From positions 1 through 5,200 of the forward strand of contig JAOABT010000177.1 in assembly GCA_026418215.1 (NCBI GenBank): a DNA stretch of 5,200 nucleotides, read 5' to 3'. The stretch comes from Clostridia bacterium. Its GTDB lineage: Bacteria; Bacillota; Clostridia; DSM-8532. The position numbers were made by a program, and so were the translations under genes. Shown here one piece after another: positions 5,013-5,200 of the stretch; within the stretch, counting starts at the first letter, position 1, and every line of letters starts with the position of its first letter. The notes below the pieces were generated by a model that saw nothing but the letters and a program-made list of their open reading frames with translations, searched no databases and was not told where the DNA came from.

Positions 5013-5200
5013 CCCTGGACATGACAGACTATATCAATGCGCGTAAGCAAGGTCTAAAGGAATACTCCAGCTACATATCCCAAGGGCGAAACGGTTATTT
5101 GCCCTTTTTGGACGGTATCCTCAAGAATATTGATATTATTTCCGAAGTGGATATGGGGATTGTTGACATCCCCCTAAGGAAAATAAGAGGAACCTATACT
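5009..5200 (+). CDS. N-terminus of an unidentified protein, possibly ParB-like domain (3' partial)
   Basis: An open frame of 64 codons runs off the right edge without a stop. It begins at the ATG overlapping the DUF402 stop (ATGA) and has GGGAG 8 nt upstream, so it is likely co-translated with DUF402. A second ATG at 5021 is less well spaced. The visible part is soluble, with a charged helical start (1-24), then YLPFLDGIL (30-38) and IVDIPLRKIRGTYT (51-64). This opening resembles, from memory, a family of clostridial proteins in which a ParB/sulfiredoxin-like domain begins with an IPL-x2-I-x-GT motif, some of which carry a BMP-type ligand-binding annotation. I cannot confirm this from 64 residues. 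Coding is well supported; the identity is not. Confidence 0.75.
   Translation, partial: MTLDMTDYINARKQGLKEYSSYISQGRNGYLPFLDGILKNIDIISEVDMGIVDIPLRKIRGTYT

Noticed and set aside
1..5200. Search by eye for CRISPR repeats, tRNA-like cloverleaves, transposase genes and attachment-site repeats
   Set aside because: None seen; the only repeats are short inverted repeats tied to terminators or promoters.

Overview
The window looks like chromosomal DNA of a Gram-positive anaerobe of the class Clostridia (Bacillota). The clues are moderate GC content, strong AGGAGG-type ribosome binding sites, use of a TTG start, compact Rho-independent terminators, and protein families typical of that class (DUF402, small Cys-rich proteins). 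This placement is an inference; no rRNA or marker gene is present. I see no tRNA, rRNA, insertion sequence, CRISPR array or origin.

Left third (1-2595, + strand): the tail of an ABC exporter operon. An ATP-binding subunit, cut by the left edge, is followed by two adjacent ABC-2 type permeases. Each permease is 265 residues long and they align to each other without gaps through the core, so they are tandem paralogs. The three genes would form one exporter with two identical-type ATPase copies and a heterodimeric membrane pair. A 14-bp perfect hairpin with a T run at 2558-2595 ends the operon. The substrate cannot be read from the sequence.

Middle (2596-3951, - strand): a 205-bp spacer holds a second terminator facing the other way. 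An aldo-keto reductase gene of the YghZ / L-glyceraldehyde-3-phosphate reductase type (2801-3802) follows, with its own TATAAT promoter. It is transcribed toward the ABC operon, so the two units converge on back-to-back terminators.

Right third (3899-5200): a small, cysteine-rich protein gene on the - strand (3952-4314) has its own terminator and a hairpin over its start region. It is divergent from a + strand operon with a good promoter at 4462-4491. That operon begins with a DUF402 protein (4521-5012), a family that includes nucleoside tri/diphosphatases. A second gene overlaps its stop codon as ATGA and runs off the right edge; its visible N-terminus resembles clostridial proteins with a ParB-like domain, recalled from memory only. 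The divergent spacer contains two mirrored copies of TTCGGGTA, one of them running into the -10 box of the DUF402 promoter.

Most of the window is ordinary housekeeping or accessory content. The items most worth a second look are the double-module Cys-rich protein, the mirrored motif in the divergent promoter region, and the coupled DUF402/unknown gene pair.
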